The position numbers and the translations under genes are program-made. From contig NZ_CP107532.1 in NCBI RefSeq assembly GCF_025813715.1, forward strand, positions 1,798,001 through 1,862,000: a DNA stretch of 64,000 nucleotides, given 5' to 3'. Source of the stretch: Methylobacterium sp. FF17. GTDB taxonomy: Bacteria > Pseudomonadota > Alphaproteobacteria > Rhizobiales > Beijerinckiaceae. The notes below the pieces were generated by a model that made no database searches, was not told where the DNA came from, and was given only the letters and a program-made list of their open reading frames with translations. Positions 32,636 to 41,815 of this stretch are shown here, piece after piece (position 1 is the first letter of the stretch; each line of letters starts with the position of its first letter).

Positions 32636-33787
32636 TCACGCCAGCGGCGGGATCGCCAGCGAAAAATGGGCGCCCCGGACATCCGGGGCGACCCGCAGCG
32701 TCCCGCCGAGCTGGCGGGCCAGGCTGTTGATGATCCGCATGCCGAGGCTGGCGCTGCGGGCGGCCGTCGGGTCGAACCCGTCCGGCAGGCCCGCGCCGTC
32801 ATCCTGAACCCCGAGGATCAGGCCGCCCGACGCGTCGGGCTGCGCCGCGACGCGGATCTCGCCCTCGCCATCCGCGTAGGCGTACTTGATCGCGTTGGTC
32901 ACGAGCTCGTTGACGAAGAGCCCGAGCGGGATCGCGAGATCGGCGGGGATGTTGATGCGCGCCGCGTGGCAGATGATGCGGTGGCGCGGGGCGCTTTCCT
33001 GCAGCTTGATGCACAACGCCTCGAGGAAGCCCGCCACGTCGATCGCCTCCAGGCTGGGCTGGCGCCAGAGCTGGTCATGGACCTGCGCCACCGCCTCCAC
33101 CCGGGTCCGGGCATCGGCCAGGGCGTTCTTCACGTCGGCATTGTCGGAGCCCCGGGCCTGCAGCCCGAGGAAGCCCGCCACCACCGCGAGGCTGTTCTTC
33201 ACCCGGTGGCTCATCTCCCGCGACAGCAGCTCCTGGCGCTCCAGGGCCGCCTTCAGCCGGGCCTCGGCCCGCTGGCGCTCGATGGCGCCCCCGACGAGGT
33301 TGGCGAACCCCTGCATGAAGGCGATGTCCGCCTCCTCGAACCGGCCCTCGCGGGTGTCGTCCACCTCCAGCACGCCGTAATTGCCGTCGCGGTTGGCGAT
33401 CAACACGTTGATCGCACGGCGGATTCCGTGATCGGCCATCAGCTTCGGGGTGCGGAAGCGCGTCTCGTTCTCGAGGTGGTTCGAGATCACGGGCCGGCCG
33501 GTCTTGAGGGCGTAGCCGGCCGGCGAGGCGAGGTCGGCGCCGATGATCGTGGTGCCCACCGCGTCGGGCGCCCACCCGATTCCGGCGCAGACGAGGAGGC
33601 AATCCTGGTGCGGCTTGTATTCCAGGGCCTTGCAGAACTCGGCCTCCATGCCCTCGGCACAGAGTTCGGTGGCCCGCTGGAGGAGCGGCAGCAGCTCGGT
33701 GGCGCGCAGGGCCTCGACCCCGAAATCGGAGAGGATGGCCTGCTGCCGCAGGCGGATCGCCAAAGCCTTCGGCGCCAGGTCGGTCAT
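32636..33787 (-). CDS. GAF-domain sensor histidine kinase (HisKA_2/HWE-like)
   Basis: A 383-residue soluble kinase. A GAF domain (about 25-170) with EYKPHQDCLLVCAGIGW and NYGVLEVDDTREGRF is followed by a dimerisation/phosphoacceptor helix with EMSHRVKNSLAVVAGFL and an ATPase domain with NELVTNAIKYAY (N box) and DDGAGLPDGFD. This box order marks the HisKA_2 family, which is common in alphaproteobacterial stress and light signalling. There is no membrane helix and no adjacent response regulator. Start MTDLAPK at 33787 lacks a strong ribosome-binding site; an in-frame ATG at 33874 is possible. Confidence 0.88.
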   Translation of the reverse strand: MTDLAPKALAIRLRQQAILSDFGVEALRATELLPLLQRATELCAEGMEAEFCKALEYKPHQDCLLVCAGIGWAPDAVGTTIIGADLASPAGYALKTGRPVISNHLENETRFRTPKLMADHGIRRAINVLIANRDGNYGVLEVDDTREGRFEEADIAFMQGFANLVGGAIERQRAEARLKAALERQELLSREMSHRVKNSLAVVAGFLGLQARGSDNADVKNALADARTRVEAVAQVHDQLWRQPSLEAIDVAGFLEALCIKLQESAPRHRIICHAARINIPADLAIPLGLFVNELVTNAIKYAYADGEGEIRVAAQPDASGGLILGVQDDGAGLPDGFDPTAARSASLGMRIINSLARQLGGTLRVAPDVRGAHFSLAIPPLA

Positions 33788-33908
33788 CGGAAGAACGTCG
33801 CTTTTCTGGTTGGGCGGCCCGTTTATCGCCCCTTGTGCGACACCCCGGGTGATCGTCGCAAGGTCATGCGGCAACGGTTGACCGGGAGTTGATGTCCGGT
33901 CGCCGCGC

Positions 33909-35828
33909 TCAGATCTCGATCTCGGTGCCGACCTCGACCAGTTGGCGCGTCGGCACGCAGAAATGCGCGCCGGTGCGCTCGGCGTTGCGCAGGAGGAAGG
34001 CGTAGATTTCTTCGCGCCACGTCGCCATGCCGCGCGCGTTGCTCTTCGGAATGATGGTCTCGTGGCCGATGAAGATCGTCAGGTCTTCCAGACACGCGGC
34101 CGGCAGACGCTTGGCCTCGACCGCGCAGCGCAGGCCGTCCGGCACCGAGGCATCCTCCATGAAGCCGTAGCGCAGGATCACGCGGGTGATGTCGGGCGTG
34201 ATCGCGATGACCTCGGCGCGCCGGTCGCGGGAGACGGTCGGCTCCTCCTCGTAGCGGGTGGTGACGATGAGGATGCGCTTGTGCAGCGCGTGGCTGCGCT
34301 CGACGAAGCGCGACAGGTGCAGCGGGATCGCGCTGGTGGCCGAGGACAGGAAGGCGGCGTTGCCCGGCAGGGTGATCGGCGGATCGCGCTGCAGCTGCCT
34401 CAGGAACGCATCCTCCGGCTGCCGCAGCGAGACCCGGGCGGCCTCGACCAGCTGGTTTCCCTTGCGCCAGGTGAGCATCAGGAAGGCGACGACGGCGGCG
34501 AGAAGCAGCGGAAACCAGCCCCCCTCGAACAGCTTCACGCTGTTGGCACCGAGGAAGACGAGGTCGATCGCCAGGAAGAAGCCGTTGACGGCCAGGACCG
34601 CCACGGGGTTGTAGCCCCATTTCAGGGCGACCAGCGCCGCGAGCAGGGTGGTGATCGCCATGAGCGACGCCACCGCGATGCCGTAGGCACCCGCGAGCGC
34701 ATCCGACGAGCCGAAGATGAGGACCGCGCTCAGGGTCGCGGCCGCGAGCAGCCAGTTCACCATCGGCACGTAGATCTGCCCGCGCTCGTGCCGGGCGGTG
34801 TGCACCACCCGCATCGGCGGCAGGAATCCGAGCTGGATCGATTGCTGGGTCAGCGAGAAGGCCCCCGAGATGATCGATTGCGAGGCGATGACGGTGGCCA
34901 ACGTCGCGAGCCCGATCAGCGGGTAATGTGCCCAGTCGGGGCTCAGGCGGTAGAACGGGTTCTCGATGGCGTCGGGCTCGACGAGGAGCACGGCACCCTG
35001 CCCGAAATAGTGGATCACAAGGGCCGGCAGCACGAGGCCGAACCACGAGGCGCGGATCGGCCCGGCTCCGAAATGCCCGAGATCGGCGTACATCGCCTCG
35101 CCGCCGGTCACCGCCAGGAAGGCGGCGCCCAGCATGGCGAAGCTCACGTGCCAGCCCGCATGGGTCAGGAAGTCGACGGCCTTCAGCGGGTTGATCGCGG
35201 CCAGGATCTGCGGCGCGTGCCAGATGCCGCCGAGGCCCAGGAGCGCCAGCACGACGAACCAGACGAGCATGACGGGCCCGAAGATGCGGCCGATGAAGGC
35301 GACGCCCCGGCTCTGGACCAGGAACAGCCCGACCAGGATCGTGATCGTGATCGGAACCACGAAGCGCGCCAGGCCCGGTGCCTCGACCTTGAGACCCTCC
35401 ACCGCGCTGAGCACGGAGATCGCCGGCGTGATGGCGCCGTCACCGTAGAGGAGTGCCGCCCCGATCAGCCCGACGACGAGGAGCACGCCCGCCCACGACC
35501 CCGGCTTGGCGTGGCGAGCGCCCAGCAGCGCCAGCATCGCCACGATGCCGCCCTCGCCGCGATTGTCGGCGCACAGGATGAGCACCGCGTACTTGATCGA
35601 GACGATGAGGATCAGCGACCACAGGATCAGAGAGACGGCCCCCGTCACGGCGATCGGCGTCGGCGGCGCACCGGCGCTGGCCGCGCGCACCGCCTCCTTG
35701 AAGGCGTAGAGCGGGGAGGTCCCGATGTCGCCGTAGACGATGCCGAGCGCCCCCAGCATCACGGCTGGGCGCGAGGCCCCAGGCGTGGTTCGAGACTCCG
35801 ACCCCGTTCGGGATTGCTCTTGAGCCAC
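33909..35828 (-). CDS. kup: Low-affinity potassium transporter Kup
   Basis: A 639-residue KUP/HAK/KT-family K+ uptake protein. It has the opening ALGIVYGDIGTSPLYAFKEA, SIKYAVLILCADNRGEGGIVAMLALL, YGDGAITPAISVLSAVEGL, and GGEAMYADLGHFG, then about 12 membrane helices and a cytoplasmic C-terminal domain from about residue 440. The GTG start at 35828 is preceded by GGAGA with 8-nt spacing. Kup imports K+ with protons in the inner membrane. It is not adjacent to other K+ genes; Rhizobiales often carry several Kup paralogues. Confidence 0.95.
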   Translation of the reverse strand: MAQEQSRTGSESRTTPGASRPAVMLGALGIVYGDIGTSPLYAFKEAVRAASAGAPPTPIAVTGAVSLILWSLILIVSIKYAVLILCADNRGEGGIVAMLALLGARHAKPGSWAGVLLVVGLIGAALLYGDGAITPAISVLSAVEGLKVEAPGLARFVVPITITILVGLFLVQSRGVAFIGRIFGPVMLVWFVVLALLGLGGIWHAPQILAAINPLKAVDFLTHAGWHVSFAMLGAAFLAVTGGEAMYADLGHFGAGPIRASWFGLVLPALVIHYFGQGAVLLVEPDAIENPFYRLSPDWAHYPLIGLATLATVIASQSIISGAFSLTQQSIQLGFLPPMRVVHTARHERGQIYVPMVNWLLAAATLSAVLIFGSSDALAGAYGIAVASLMAITTLLAALVALKWGYNPVAVLAVNGFFLAIDLVFLGANSVKLFEGGWFPLLLAAVVAFLMLTWRKGNQLVEAARVSLRQPEDAFLRQLQRDPPITLPGNAAFLSSATSAIPLHLSRFVERSHALHKRILIVTTRYEEEPTVSRDRRAEVIAITPDITRVILRYGFMEDASVPDGLRCAVEAKRLPAACLEDLTIFIGHETIIPKSNARGMATWREEIYAFLLRNAERTGAHFCVPTRQLVEVGTEIEI

Positions 35829-35938
35829 GCGCAGATTCTCCGGGAACGGCGCTGATATCCGCCGACAAGCGAGGTAGGCCCGCGACCTTGGCCGTCCAGA
35901 GTAGGCAATGAGCATTCCGGGACGGATCCGTCGGCCCG

Positions 35939-36619
35939 TCACACGAGGCGGGCGAGGGCCTCCGGGCAGGCGCCATCGCGCGTGACGATGTGGCTCGCCG
36001 TCGCCCCGTGCCGGGCGATGGCGGCAGCGACCGTCCCCGGCGGCGTCGGCGCCTCCGCACTCTCGCAGATTACGGTCCCGAGGAGCGGTACGCCGTGCGC
36101 CCGCAGCACTTCGATCGCGGTCAGCGCATGGCTGATGGCGCCGAGATAGGAGCCCGAGACGAGGAGGGCGGGCATCCCGAGGGCCTTGAGCCAGTCGAGC
36201 CCGGTGGCATCCGCAGTGACCGGGCTCATCAGACCGCCCACGCCCTCGATCAGCAGCGTGGTGTCGGGGGGAAGCGCGGTGATCTGCGCACGGCACCAGC
36301 CGACGAGGTCGTTGAGGGCCAGGGAGCGGCCTTCGCGCGCGGCGGCCAGGTCCGGGCTCAACGGGGCGGCGAAGCGCCAGGGCGAGCAGGCCGCCACCGT
36401 CTCCGGCGTGACCGGCAGACCCTGTGCCGCGAGCAGGCGTGCCGTATCGCTCTCGCCGAAGCTCGGATCGTCGAGGGGAGGGACGCCACTGGCCAGGGGC
36501 TTCAGGGTGCGCACGGCGCGTCCCGAAACCCGAAGGCGCCGCGTCAGGGCGGCGGTGACGTAGGTCTTGCCGATCTCCGTCCCGGCACCGACGAGGAAGA
36601 CGGCCGGTGCGCGGCTCAC
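35939..36619 (-). CDS. bioD: Dethiobiotin synthetase
   Basis: A 226-residue ATP-dependent carboxylase that closes the ureido ring of dethiobiotin from diaminopelargonate. The P-loop region is FLVGAGTEIGKTYVTAAL, followed by LKPLASG and EGVGGLMSPV. Length equals E. coli BioD (about 225). GTG 36619 lies 13 bp after the fpr stop; a TTG at 36646 would overlap fpr. It appears co-transcribed with fpr, not with biotin genes. bioA is 21 kb away on the same strand, and bioB and bioF are not in the window. Confidence 0.93.
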   Translation of the reverse strand: MSRAPAVFLVGAGTEIGKTYVTAALTRRLRVSGRAVRTLKPLASGVPPLDDPSFGESDTARLLAAQGLPVTPETVAACSPWRFAAPLSPDLAAAREGRSLALNDLVGWCRAQITALPPDTTLLIEGVGGLMSPVTADATGLDWLKALGMPALLVSGSYLGAISHALTAIEVLRAHGVPLLGTVICESAEAPTPPGTVAAAIARHGATASHIVTRDGACPEALARLV

Positions 36620-36632
36620 GTCTCGACGCGGG

Positions 36633-37406
36633 TCACTTCTCGACAAACGCCTTCTCGATGACGTAGTGGCCGGCCTCGCCGTGGTTGCCCTCCTCGTAGC
36701 CGCCCTCGGTGAGGAGCTGGCGCGTATCCCGGATCATATCGGGCGAGCCGCAGAGCATGAAGCGGTCGTTCTCCACCGACATCGGCGGCAGGCCGATATC
36801 CTCGAACAGCTTGCCGGAGGTCATGAGATCGGTGATGCGGCCGCGATTGCGGAAGGGCTCGCGGGTGACGGTGGGATAGTAGATCAGCCCGGCGCTGATC
36901 ACCTCGCCGAGGAATTCGTGGTTCGGCAGGTCCTGCGTGATGGTCTCGCCATAGGCGAGTTCCTGCACTTGCCGGCAGCCGTGGACGAGCACCACCTTCT
37001 CGAAGCGGTCGTAGGTCTCCGGGTCCTTGATGATCGACATGAAGGGGGCAAGGCCGGTGCCGGTGCCGAGCAGGTAGAGGTTCTTGCCCGGCATGAGGTT
37101 GTCGAGCACCAGGGTGCCGGTGGGCTTCTTGCCGACGATGATCGGGTCGCCGACCTTGAGGTGCTGCAGCTTCGAGGTGAGCGGGCCGTTCGGCACCTTG
37201 ATCGAGAAGAACTCCAGCTCCTCCTCGTAATTGGCGGAGACGACGCTGTAGGCGCGCAGCAGCGGCCGGCCCTCGACCTCAAGACCCATCATCACGAATT
37301 CGCCGTTGCGGAAGCGGAAGGCGGGATCGCGGGTGGTGCGGAAGGAGAACAGCGTGTCGGTCCAGTGATGGACGCTCAGCACACGCTCCTCGTTGAACTT
37401 GCTCAT
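36633..37406 (-). CDS. fpr: Ferredoxin/flavodoxin-NADP+ reductase
   Basis: A 257-residue FAD enzyme that exchanges electrons between NADPH and ferredoxin or flavodoxin. It shows the FAD-binding RAYSVVSANYEEELEFFSIKVPNGPLTSKL, the NADP site GTGTGLAPFMSII, and the C-terminal FMLCGSPDMIRDT, ending in VEK as in bacterial subclass I-II Fpr. Biotin synthase needs reduced flavodoxin, so transcription with bioD may reflect a shared role in biotin supply; this is inference. It starts 18 bp into a gene-free region shared with a chemotaxis receptor gene. Confidence 0.95.
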   Translation of the reverse strand: MSKFNEERVLSVHHWTDTLFSFRTTRDPAFRFRNGEFVMMGLEVEGRPLLRAYSVVSANYEEELEFFSIKVPNGPLTSKLQHLKVGDPIIVGKKPTGTLVLDNLMPGKNLYLLGTGTGLAPFMSIIKDPETYDRFEKVVLVHGCRQVQELAYGETITQDLPNHEFLGEVISAGLIYYPTVTREPFRNRGRITDLMTSGKLFEDIGLPPMSVENDRFMLCGSPDMIRDTRQLLTEGGYEEGNHGEAGHYVIEKAFVEK

Positions 37407-37751
37407 CGACGGTCCGTCTCGAATCTCTCTCGAAGCTTTGCGTGGGGTCTTCTCGCACCTGCGGCACGCCCGTCAAGGCATAGCAGGCGCGCAGGCAGCG
37501 AAACCGCCAACTGTTTGGAATTGCTCCGACTTAGGGGTGCCGGCGCCGTGAGGGATATGATCGCGTCCCGAATCCTCACCCTGGGCGTTGCGGGAACGCC
37601 CGCCGCGGGAGGCGGTTCGGCGAGGGCTCCGCTGCTCCTCACCGAGGGACGGGTGTCACCAACGCTCCGGCGACGACGCACGCCGCCTGCCTCATCGCGA
37701 GGCAGGCGGCGCTCACAGCCCCTGGCGGAACAGGGGCGATCAGGCCTCGGT
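37407..37751. other. Gap between fpr and the chemotaxis receptor
   Basis: About 345 bp without a convincing gene. It contains the fpr promoter region and, near the receptor's stop, a strong hairpin listed separately. I see no operator-like dyad besides that hairpin. Confidence 0.5.
37681..37711 (-). terminator. Strong hairpin after the chemotaxis receptor gene
   Basis: A perfect 13-bp stem (CGCCGCCTGCCTC with GAGGCAGGCGGCG) and 5-nt loop, 40 bp past the receptor stop. No T tract follows on the minus strand, so it is terminator-like rather than a textbook intrinsic terminator. Confidence 0.5.
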
Positions 37752-39437
37752 TCAGGCGGCGCGGACCGTGTGAAGGAACGTCCGTACCTCCGCGCTCAGC
37801 CGTTCGGCCTGCCGCGCGAGTTCCGACGAGGCGGTGAACACCTGGCCGGCCCCGGCGCCGGTCTCCTGAGCCGCGCGGGCGACGCCAATGATGTTGGCGC
37901 TGACCTCGCCGGTGCCGATCGAGGCTTGCGCCACCGAACCGGCGATCTCCCGGGTTGCGGCATCCTGCTGCGCGACCGATGCCGAGATGGCGGCGGCCGT
38001 CTCGTCGATCCCGTGGATCGTCGAGGAGATCCCGTCGATGGCGCCCGCCGCCTGGCGGGTCGAGGATTGGATCGCCGCGATCTTCGCGGAGATTTCCGTC
38101 GTTGCCTTGGCGGTCTGGTTGGCGAGTTCCTTCACCTCCGAGGCGACCACGGCGAAGCCCCGGCCCGCTTCTCCGGCCCGCGCTGCTTCGATCGTCGCGT
38201 TGAGGGCGAGGAGATTGGTCTGTCCGGCGAGGTTGGTGATGAGGTTCACGACATCGCCGATGCTGGCGGCGACCTCGCGGAGTTCCGCGACCGCCAGTGC
38301 GGTCTGCTCCGCCTCGCGGACGGCGGCGGCGGTCATATCCGCCGAGCGGGCGACCTGACGGCCGATCTCCGCCACGGAGGTTCCCAGTTCCTCGGCCGAA
38401 CCGGCTACGGCGGTGACGTTGGCCGAGGCTTCCTCCGCGGCTGCCAGGACCGCACTCGACTGTGCCGACGTCTCCTCGGCGGATGCCGTCAGCTGCGAGG
38501 CGGTCGCTTGCATTTCGATGGCCGCAGCAGACACCCTGTTCACGATCCCGCCGACCGCCGCCTCGAACTCGTTGGCGAGGGTCTGCATCCCGGCCTTGCG
38601 TTCCGTCTCGGCGGCGAGGCGCAGGCGCTCGGTTTCCGACTCGAGGGCGCGGTTGCGGATCATGCCGTCCTTGAACACCTGCACCGCCGCCGCCATGGCT
38701 CCGAGTTCGTCCCCGCGCGTCCGATCCGGGATCGCGACCGCGACATCGCCTTCGGCGAGCCGGTTCATGGCGTCCGTCATTCCGCGTATCGGGCGTGCGA
38801 CCATCGTCATCGAGAAGAGGGCCGACCCGGCCTGAAGGAGGGTCGCCACAAAGCCGATCACGAGGCCCAGAACGGTGGCGGTTTCCACGGCGCTGGAGGA
38901 CGACAGCCGCGCCTCATCGGTGAAGCGTTGCGCATTGGCGAGAGATTGCTCGATCGCGACGAGCGCGTTCTTGCGGGCGGTCATCCGCTGGTCTGCCGTG
39001 GCCGCCAGGGCCGCCTCGTCGATCCTCTTGCGGCCCTGGTCGAAGGTCACGGCGGCCGCCGACTTGAGGGCCAGATCGGTGAATTGCGCCAGCGCGGTGT
39101 CGATATCCTTGAGGACGTCGGGTTTCAGGGCGATCCGGATCGGTGTCTTGAGCCCCTCGCGGGCGGAATCGAAGTTGGTCCGGATCCGGCCGACGGCCTC
39201 CTTGAAGGTTGCTTCCGTCTCGAACAGGCGCGTGTCACGGAAGGCGACCTGGATCTGCGCCAGGGCGAGCTGCGCGTTCTTGATGCCGTCGAGGATCGTC
39301 TGCTCCCGCCACACGGTCTCGATCGACTGGGTGATCCGCTGGTTGGCCATCCACTGATTCGCGACCATTCCGACCGCCAGGAGAATACCAAGGCCTGAGA
39401 AAAATCCTAATTTTTTGGCGATCGACAACTTGAACAT
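37752..39437 (-). CDS. Methyl-accepting chemotaxis protein
   Basis: A 561-residue inner-membrane receptor. Membrane helix 1 is about residues 8-28 ([19 protein letters not shown]). The periplasmic four-helix-type sensor is about 30-185, membrane helix 2 about 187-212, and a HAMP domain follows ([23 protein letters not shown]). The cytoplasmic signalling hairpin contains [34 protein letters not shown], the CheA/CheW contact tip. It ends in FLHTVRAA, with no CheR-docking pentapeptide. The ligand is unknown. The coding strand lies alone between two gene-free gaps. Confidence 0.95.
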   Translation of the reverse strand: MFKLSIAKKLGFFSGLGILLAVGMVANQWMANQRITQSIETVWREQTILDGIKNAQLALAQIQVAFRDTRLFETEATFKEAVGRIRTNFDSAREGLKTPIRIALKPDVLKDIDTALAQFTDLALKSAAAVTFDQGRKRIDEAALAATADQRMTARKNALVAIEQSLANAQRFTDEARLSSSSAVETATVLGLVIGFVATLLQAGSALFSMTMVARPIRGMTDAMNRLAEGDVAVAIPDRTRGDELGAMAAAVQVFKDGMIRNRALESETERLRLAAETERKAGMQTLANEFEAAVGGIVNRVSAAAIEMQATASQLTASAEETSAQSSAVLAAAEEASANVTAVAGSAEELGTSVAEIGRQVARSADMTAAAVREAEQTALAVAELREVAASIGDVVNLITNLAGQTNLLALNATIEAARAGEAGRGFAVVASEVKELANQTAKATTEISAKIAAIQSSTRQAAGAIDGISSTIHGIDETAAAISASVAQQDAATREIAGSVAQASIGTGEVSANIIGVARAAQETGAGAGQVFTASSELARQAERLSAEVRTFLHTVRAA

Positions 39438-40023
39438 TGTTCAGCCTGAATTCCAATGGGATGGGGGAATGTCGGAGCCTTATCATTGCTCTTGCCGACC
39501 GGAGGTTTTGCCTCCGGGATCCATCATCGCCAATACACGCTAAAACTTGTTTAATCGATTTTGTTTTCGCCGACGACTGTATTCGGACAGTCAGTACAGC
39601 TCAAACATTAGTCTGGTCGTCTTCTGGTCTCGCTCCCAGCCTTTCCATGGGAGAAGTCGCCCCTCCGGGAGTGGAGAATCGTGTTCCCCGCGGCGATGTA
39701 GGAGACAGGGTAAAACCAAGATCATCGGCTGGGCCGGTCCGATCAGCCTCACCAGGTCGGTAGGCTGGCGCGGGGATCATCGCCGAGCGGCGATAATACT
39801 TGTCGGCCCGAAGCAGAGGCCTCGCTGAACCATCCCTTCGCCGCTTCACTCGAGCCGGATCGCGCCGGTAGGACGAGTGATGGCGACCTCGTCGAGGAAA
39901 TGAGGGCGAGCCGAGCGGCCGGATCCCCCTCAGGGACCCTCGGCCGCAACAGATCATTCCGCCCAGCCGATCCGCCTCGGCGCGTTTCGTTTGCGAAACG
40001 CGCTTGGTACGGTGCTCTTGCGA
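39438..40023. other. Gene-free gap upstream of the chemotaxis receptor
   Basis: 586 bp without a credible gene. The part from 39480 to 39620 is relatively AT-rich and probably holds the receptor promoter. Short frames on either strand have no family resemblance. The right end carries the hairpin of the dioxygenase-like gene. Confidence 0.5.
39980..40003 (-). terminator. Hairpin after the dioxygenase-like gene
   Basis: GCGCGTTTCG and CGAAACGCGC form a perfect 10-bp stem with loop TTTG, 20 bp past the stop of the minus-strand dioxygenase-like gene. No T-run follows. Confidence 0.5.
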
Positions 40024-40959
40024 TTACAGGGGCTTCAGCCCTGCCTCGATCTCGGCGCGGCGACCTTCGAGGAAGGGCGGCAAGGCGAGGCGCTCGCCCA
40101 GCGTCTCCATCGGCTCGTCCGTCGCGAAGCCCGGTCCATCCGTGGCGATCTCGAACAGGATGCCGTTCGGCTCGCGGAAGTAGAGGCTGCGGAAGTAGTA
40201 GCGGTCCACCGGCCCGCTGGAGGGCATGCGGCGCTGCTTCAGGCGATCGGCCCAGGCGTCGTAAGCCGCGTCCGGGATCCGGAAGGCGACGTGATGCACG
40301 GCGCCCGCTCCCTGGCGCGCCTGCGGAAGATTCGGCTCGGCGACGAGGTGGAGTTCGGCCGCCGGGCCGCCATCGCCCATGCTGAAGACGCGAACCTCGC
40401 CCTCGGGCAACTCGTAGATCCGGTCGTGGCGCATGCCCAGCACCTCGGTGAGCACGGCCGCCGTGCGCTCGATCTGGGCTACGCTGAGCCGGATCGGGCC
40501 GAGGCCGCGGATCTGGTGCTCGGTCGGCACGGGGCTCTGCGTCCAGGGATGGGCCTCACCGATCCCGCCATCGTCCACCAGCATCAGGCGCTGGCCCTCG
40601 CCATCCTCGAAGTCGAGGGTCAGGCGGCCGTCGCGCTCCACCGGGACGGCGTGATTCACGCCCTGCCGCGCCAGATGTTCGCGCCACCAGTCGATGGCTC
40701 CGGAGCCGGCAACCCGCAGGGCGGTGCGGCTGAGGCTGTTGGTGCCGCGTCGCTCCGATGGAGCCGGCCAGTCGAAGAAGGTGATGTCCGTCCCGGGGGA
40801 GGCGAGGCCATCGGCGTAGAACAGGTGGTAGGCGGAGACATCGTCCTGGTTCACCGTCTTCTTCACCAGGCGCAGGCCCAGTACGCGTGTGTAGAAGGCC
40901 AGGTTGTCGGCCGCTTGCGCGGTGATGGCGGTGAGGTGGTGAATACCGGTGAGTTGCAT
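40024..40959 (-). CDS. Ring-cleaving dioxygenase-like VOC protein
   Basis: A 311-residue protein of two glyoxalase/extradiol-dioxygenase modules. Metal ligands appear as His in GIHHLTAIT (residue 7 or 8), His in [11 protein letters not shown] (about 220) and Glu in [13 protein letters not shown] (about 270), as in the MhqO/LinE/PcpA hydroquinone-cleaving group. [13 protein letters not shown] is also typical. It would open hydroquinone-like aromatic rings with Fe(II) and oxygen. No ring-degradation genes are adjacent, so detoxification of quinones is as likely as catabolism. Confidence 0.88.
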   Translation of the reverse strand: MQLTGIHHLTAITAQAADNLAFYTRVLGLRLVKKTVNQDDVSAYHLFYADGLASPGTDITFFDWPAPSERRGTNSLSRTALRVAGSGAIDWWREHLARQGVNHAVPVERDGRLTLDFEDGEGQRLMLVDDGGIGEAHPWTQSPVPTEHQIRGLGPIRLSVAQIERTAAVLTEVLGMRHDRIYELPEGEVRVFSMGDGGPAAELHLVAEPNLPQARQGAGAVHHVAFRIPDAAYDAWADRLKQRRMPSSGPVDRYYFRSLYFREPNGILFEIATDGPGFATDEPMETLGERLALPPFLEGRRAEIEAGLKPL

Positions 40960-41010
40960 CGGCTGATCCCTGAACGGTGGACGGGCCCGTCAGATGGGTG
41001 CGCGAACGGC

Positions 41011-41041
41011 AAAAACAAAAACGGCCCCTCGCGGGGGCCGT
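41011..41041 (-). terminator. Intrinsic terminator for hupE-like gene
   Basis: On the minus strand an ACGGCCCC...GGGGCCGT stem with a CGCG-type loop is followed by TTTTTGTTTTTGCCG. It starts 23 bp after the stop of the HupE/UreJ-like gene. One of the clearest terminators in the window. Confidence 0.9.
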
Positions 41042-41063
41042 GCGAAGCGCGCAGGCGCGGCGT

Positions 41064-41669
41064 TCAGAGCGCGCCGGCCAGAAGGCCGAGGCCCGCGACG
41101 GCGAGGCCCGCGCCGGCCACCCGCAGGGCGGGAAGGCTGCGGGCGAGGCGCCCGGCGGACAGGCCGAGTCCGAGGCCAATCGCGTGGAGGAGCGCGGTCG
41201 CGCCGAGAAAGCCGAGGCCGTAGGCGAGGCCCGAACCTGTCTCCGGCATCTCGGCGCCGTGGGCATGCCCGTGGAACACGGCGAAGGCGCCGACCAGCAC
41301 CATGGCGGCGGCGACGGGCAGGGGCGGCCGCAGGGCGAGTGAGGCCCCGAGCACCACCACCGAAAGGGCGATGCCAATCTCCACGAAGGGAAGGCCGATG
41401 CCGCCGGCTCCCAGAGCCCCACCCAGCGCCATCATGCCGAGGAAGGACAGGGGCACCAGGACAAGGGCCCGGCCTCCGATCCGCGCGGCGATGAGGCCGA
41501 CCGCGACCATGGCGAGGAGATGGTCGAGGCCGCTCAAGGGGTGGAGGAAGCCCTGTGACAGCCCGCTGGCCGCCTCATGGCCCGGATGCGCCAGGGCAGG
41601 CGTTGCAGCGAGTCCCATCGCGGCGACGAGGGCGATTCGGCCCGGCAGGGAGGCGAGGCGTGATGTCAT
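41064..41669 (-). CDS. hupE: HupE/UreJ-family metal transporter
   Basis: A 201-residue membrane protein with an N-terminal signal-like helix ending ATPALAHPGHEA, followed by about six membrane helices. Conserved family motifs are HPLSGLDHLLAM (metal site) and FHGHAHGAEMP. Members import nickel for hydrogenase and urease, or cobalt. No hydrogenase or urease gene is present here, so the metal is uncertain. ATG 41669 (MTSRLASL) was chosen over a longer upstream frame because it begins the signal segment. Confidence 0.88.
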   Translation of the reverse strand: MTSRLASLPGRIALVAAMGLAATPALAHPGHEAASGLSQGFLHPLSGLDHLLAMVAVGLIAARIGGRALVLVPLSFLGMMALGGALGAGGIGLPFVEIGIALSVVVLGASLALRPPLPVAAAMVLVGAFAVFHGHAHGAEMPETGSGLAYGLGFLGATALLHAIGLGLGLSAGRLARSLPALRVAGAGLAVAGLGLLAGAL

Positions 41670-41815
41670 CCGGACTGTCCCGAGCTTGAAAGCGAGCGGC
41701 GCAGCATCGTCGCTGCTCCGGCGGAAACTAGCAACCGCCATGCCCGCGTACAGTCCCGAGAAGCCGCAAAGAGGCGCGGCGGTTCGTCCGAATCCGCGCG
41801 CAACCCTGCGGTCCG

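Noticed and set aside
39749-39949. Small frame in the gap upstream of the chemotaxis receptor
   Set aside because: No ribosome-binding site, no recognisable motif, and competing frames of similar length on the other strand.
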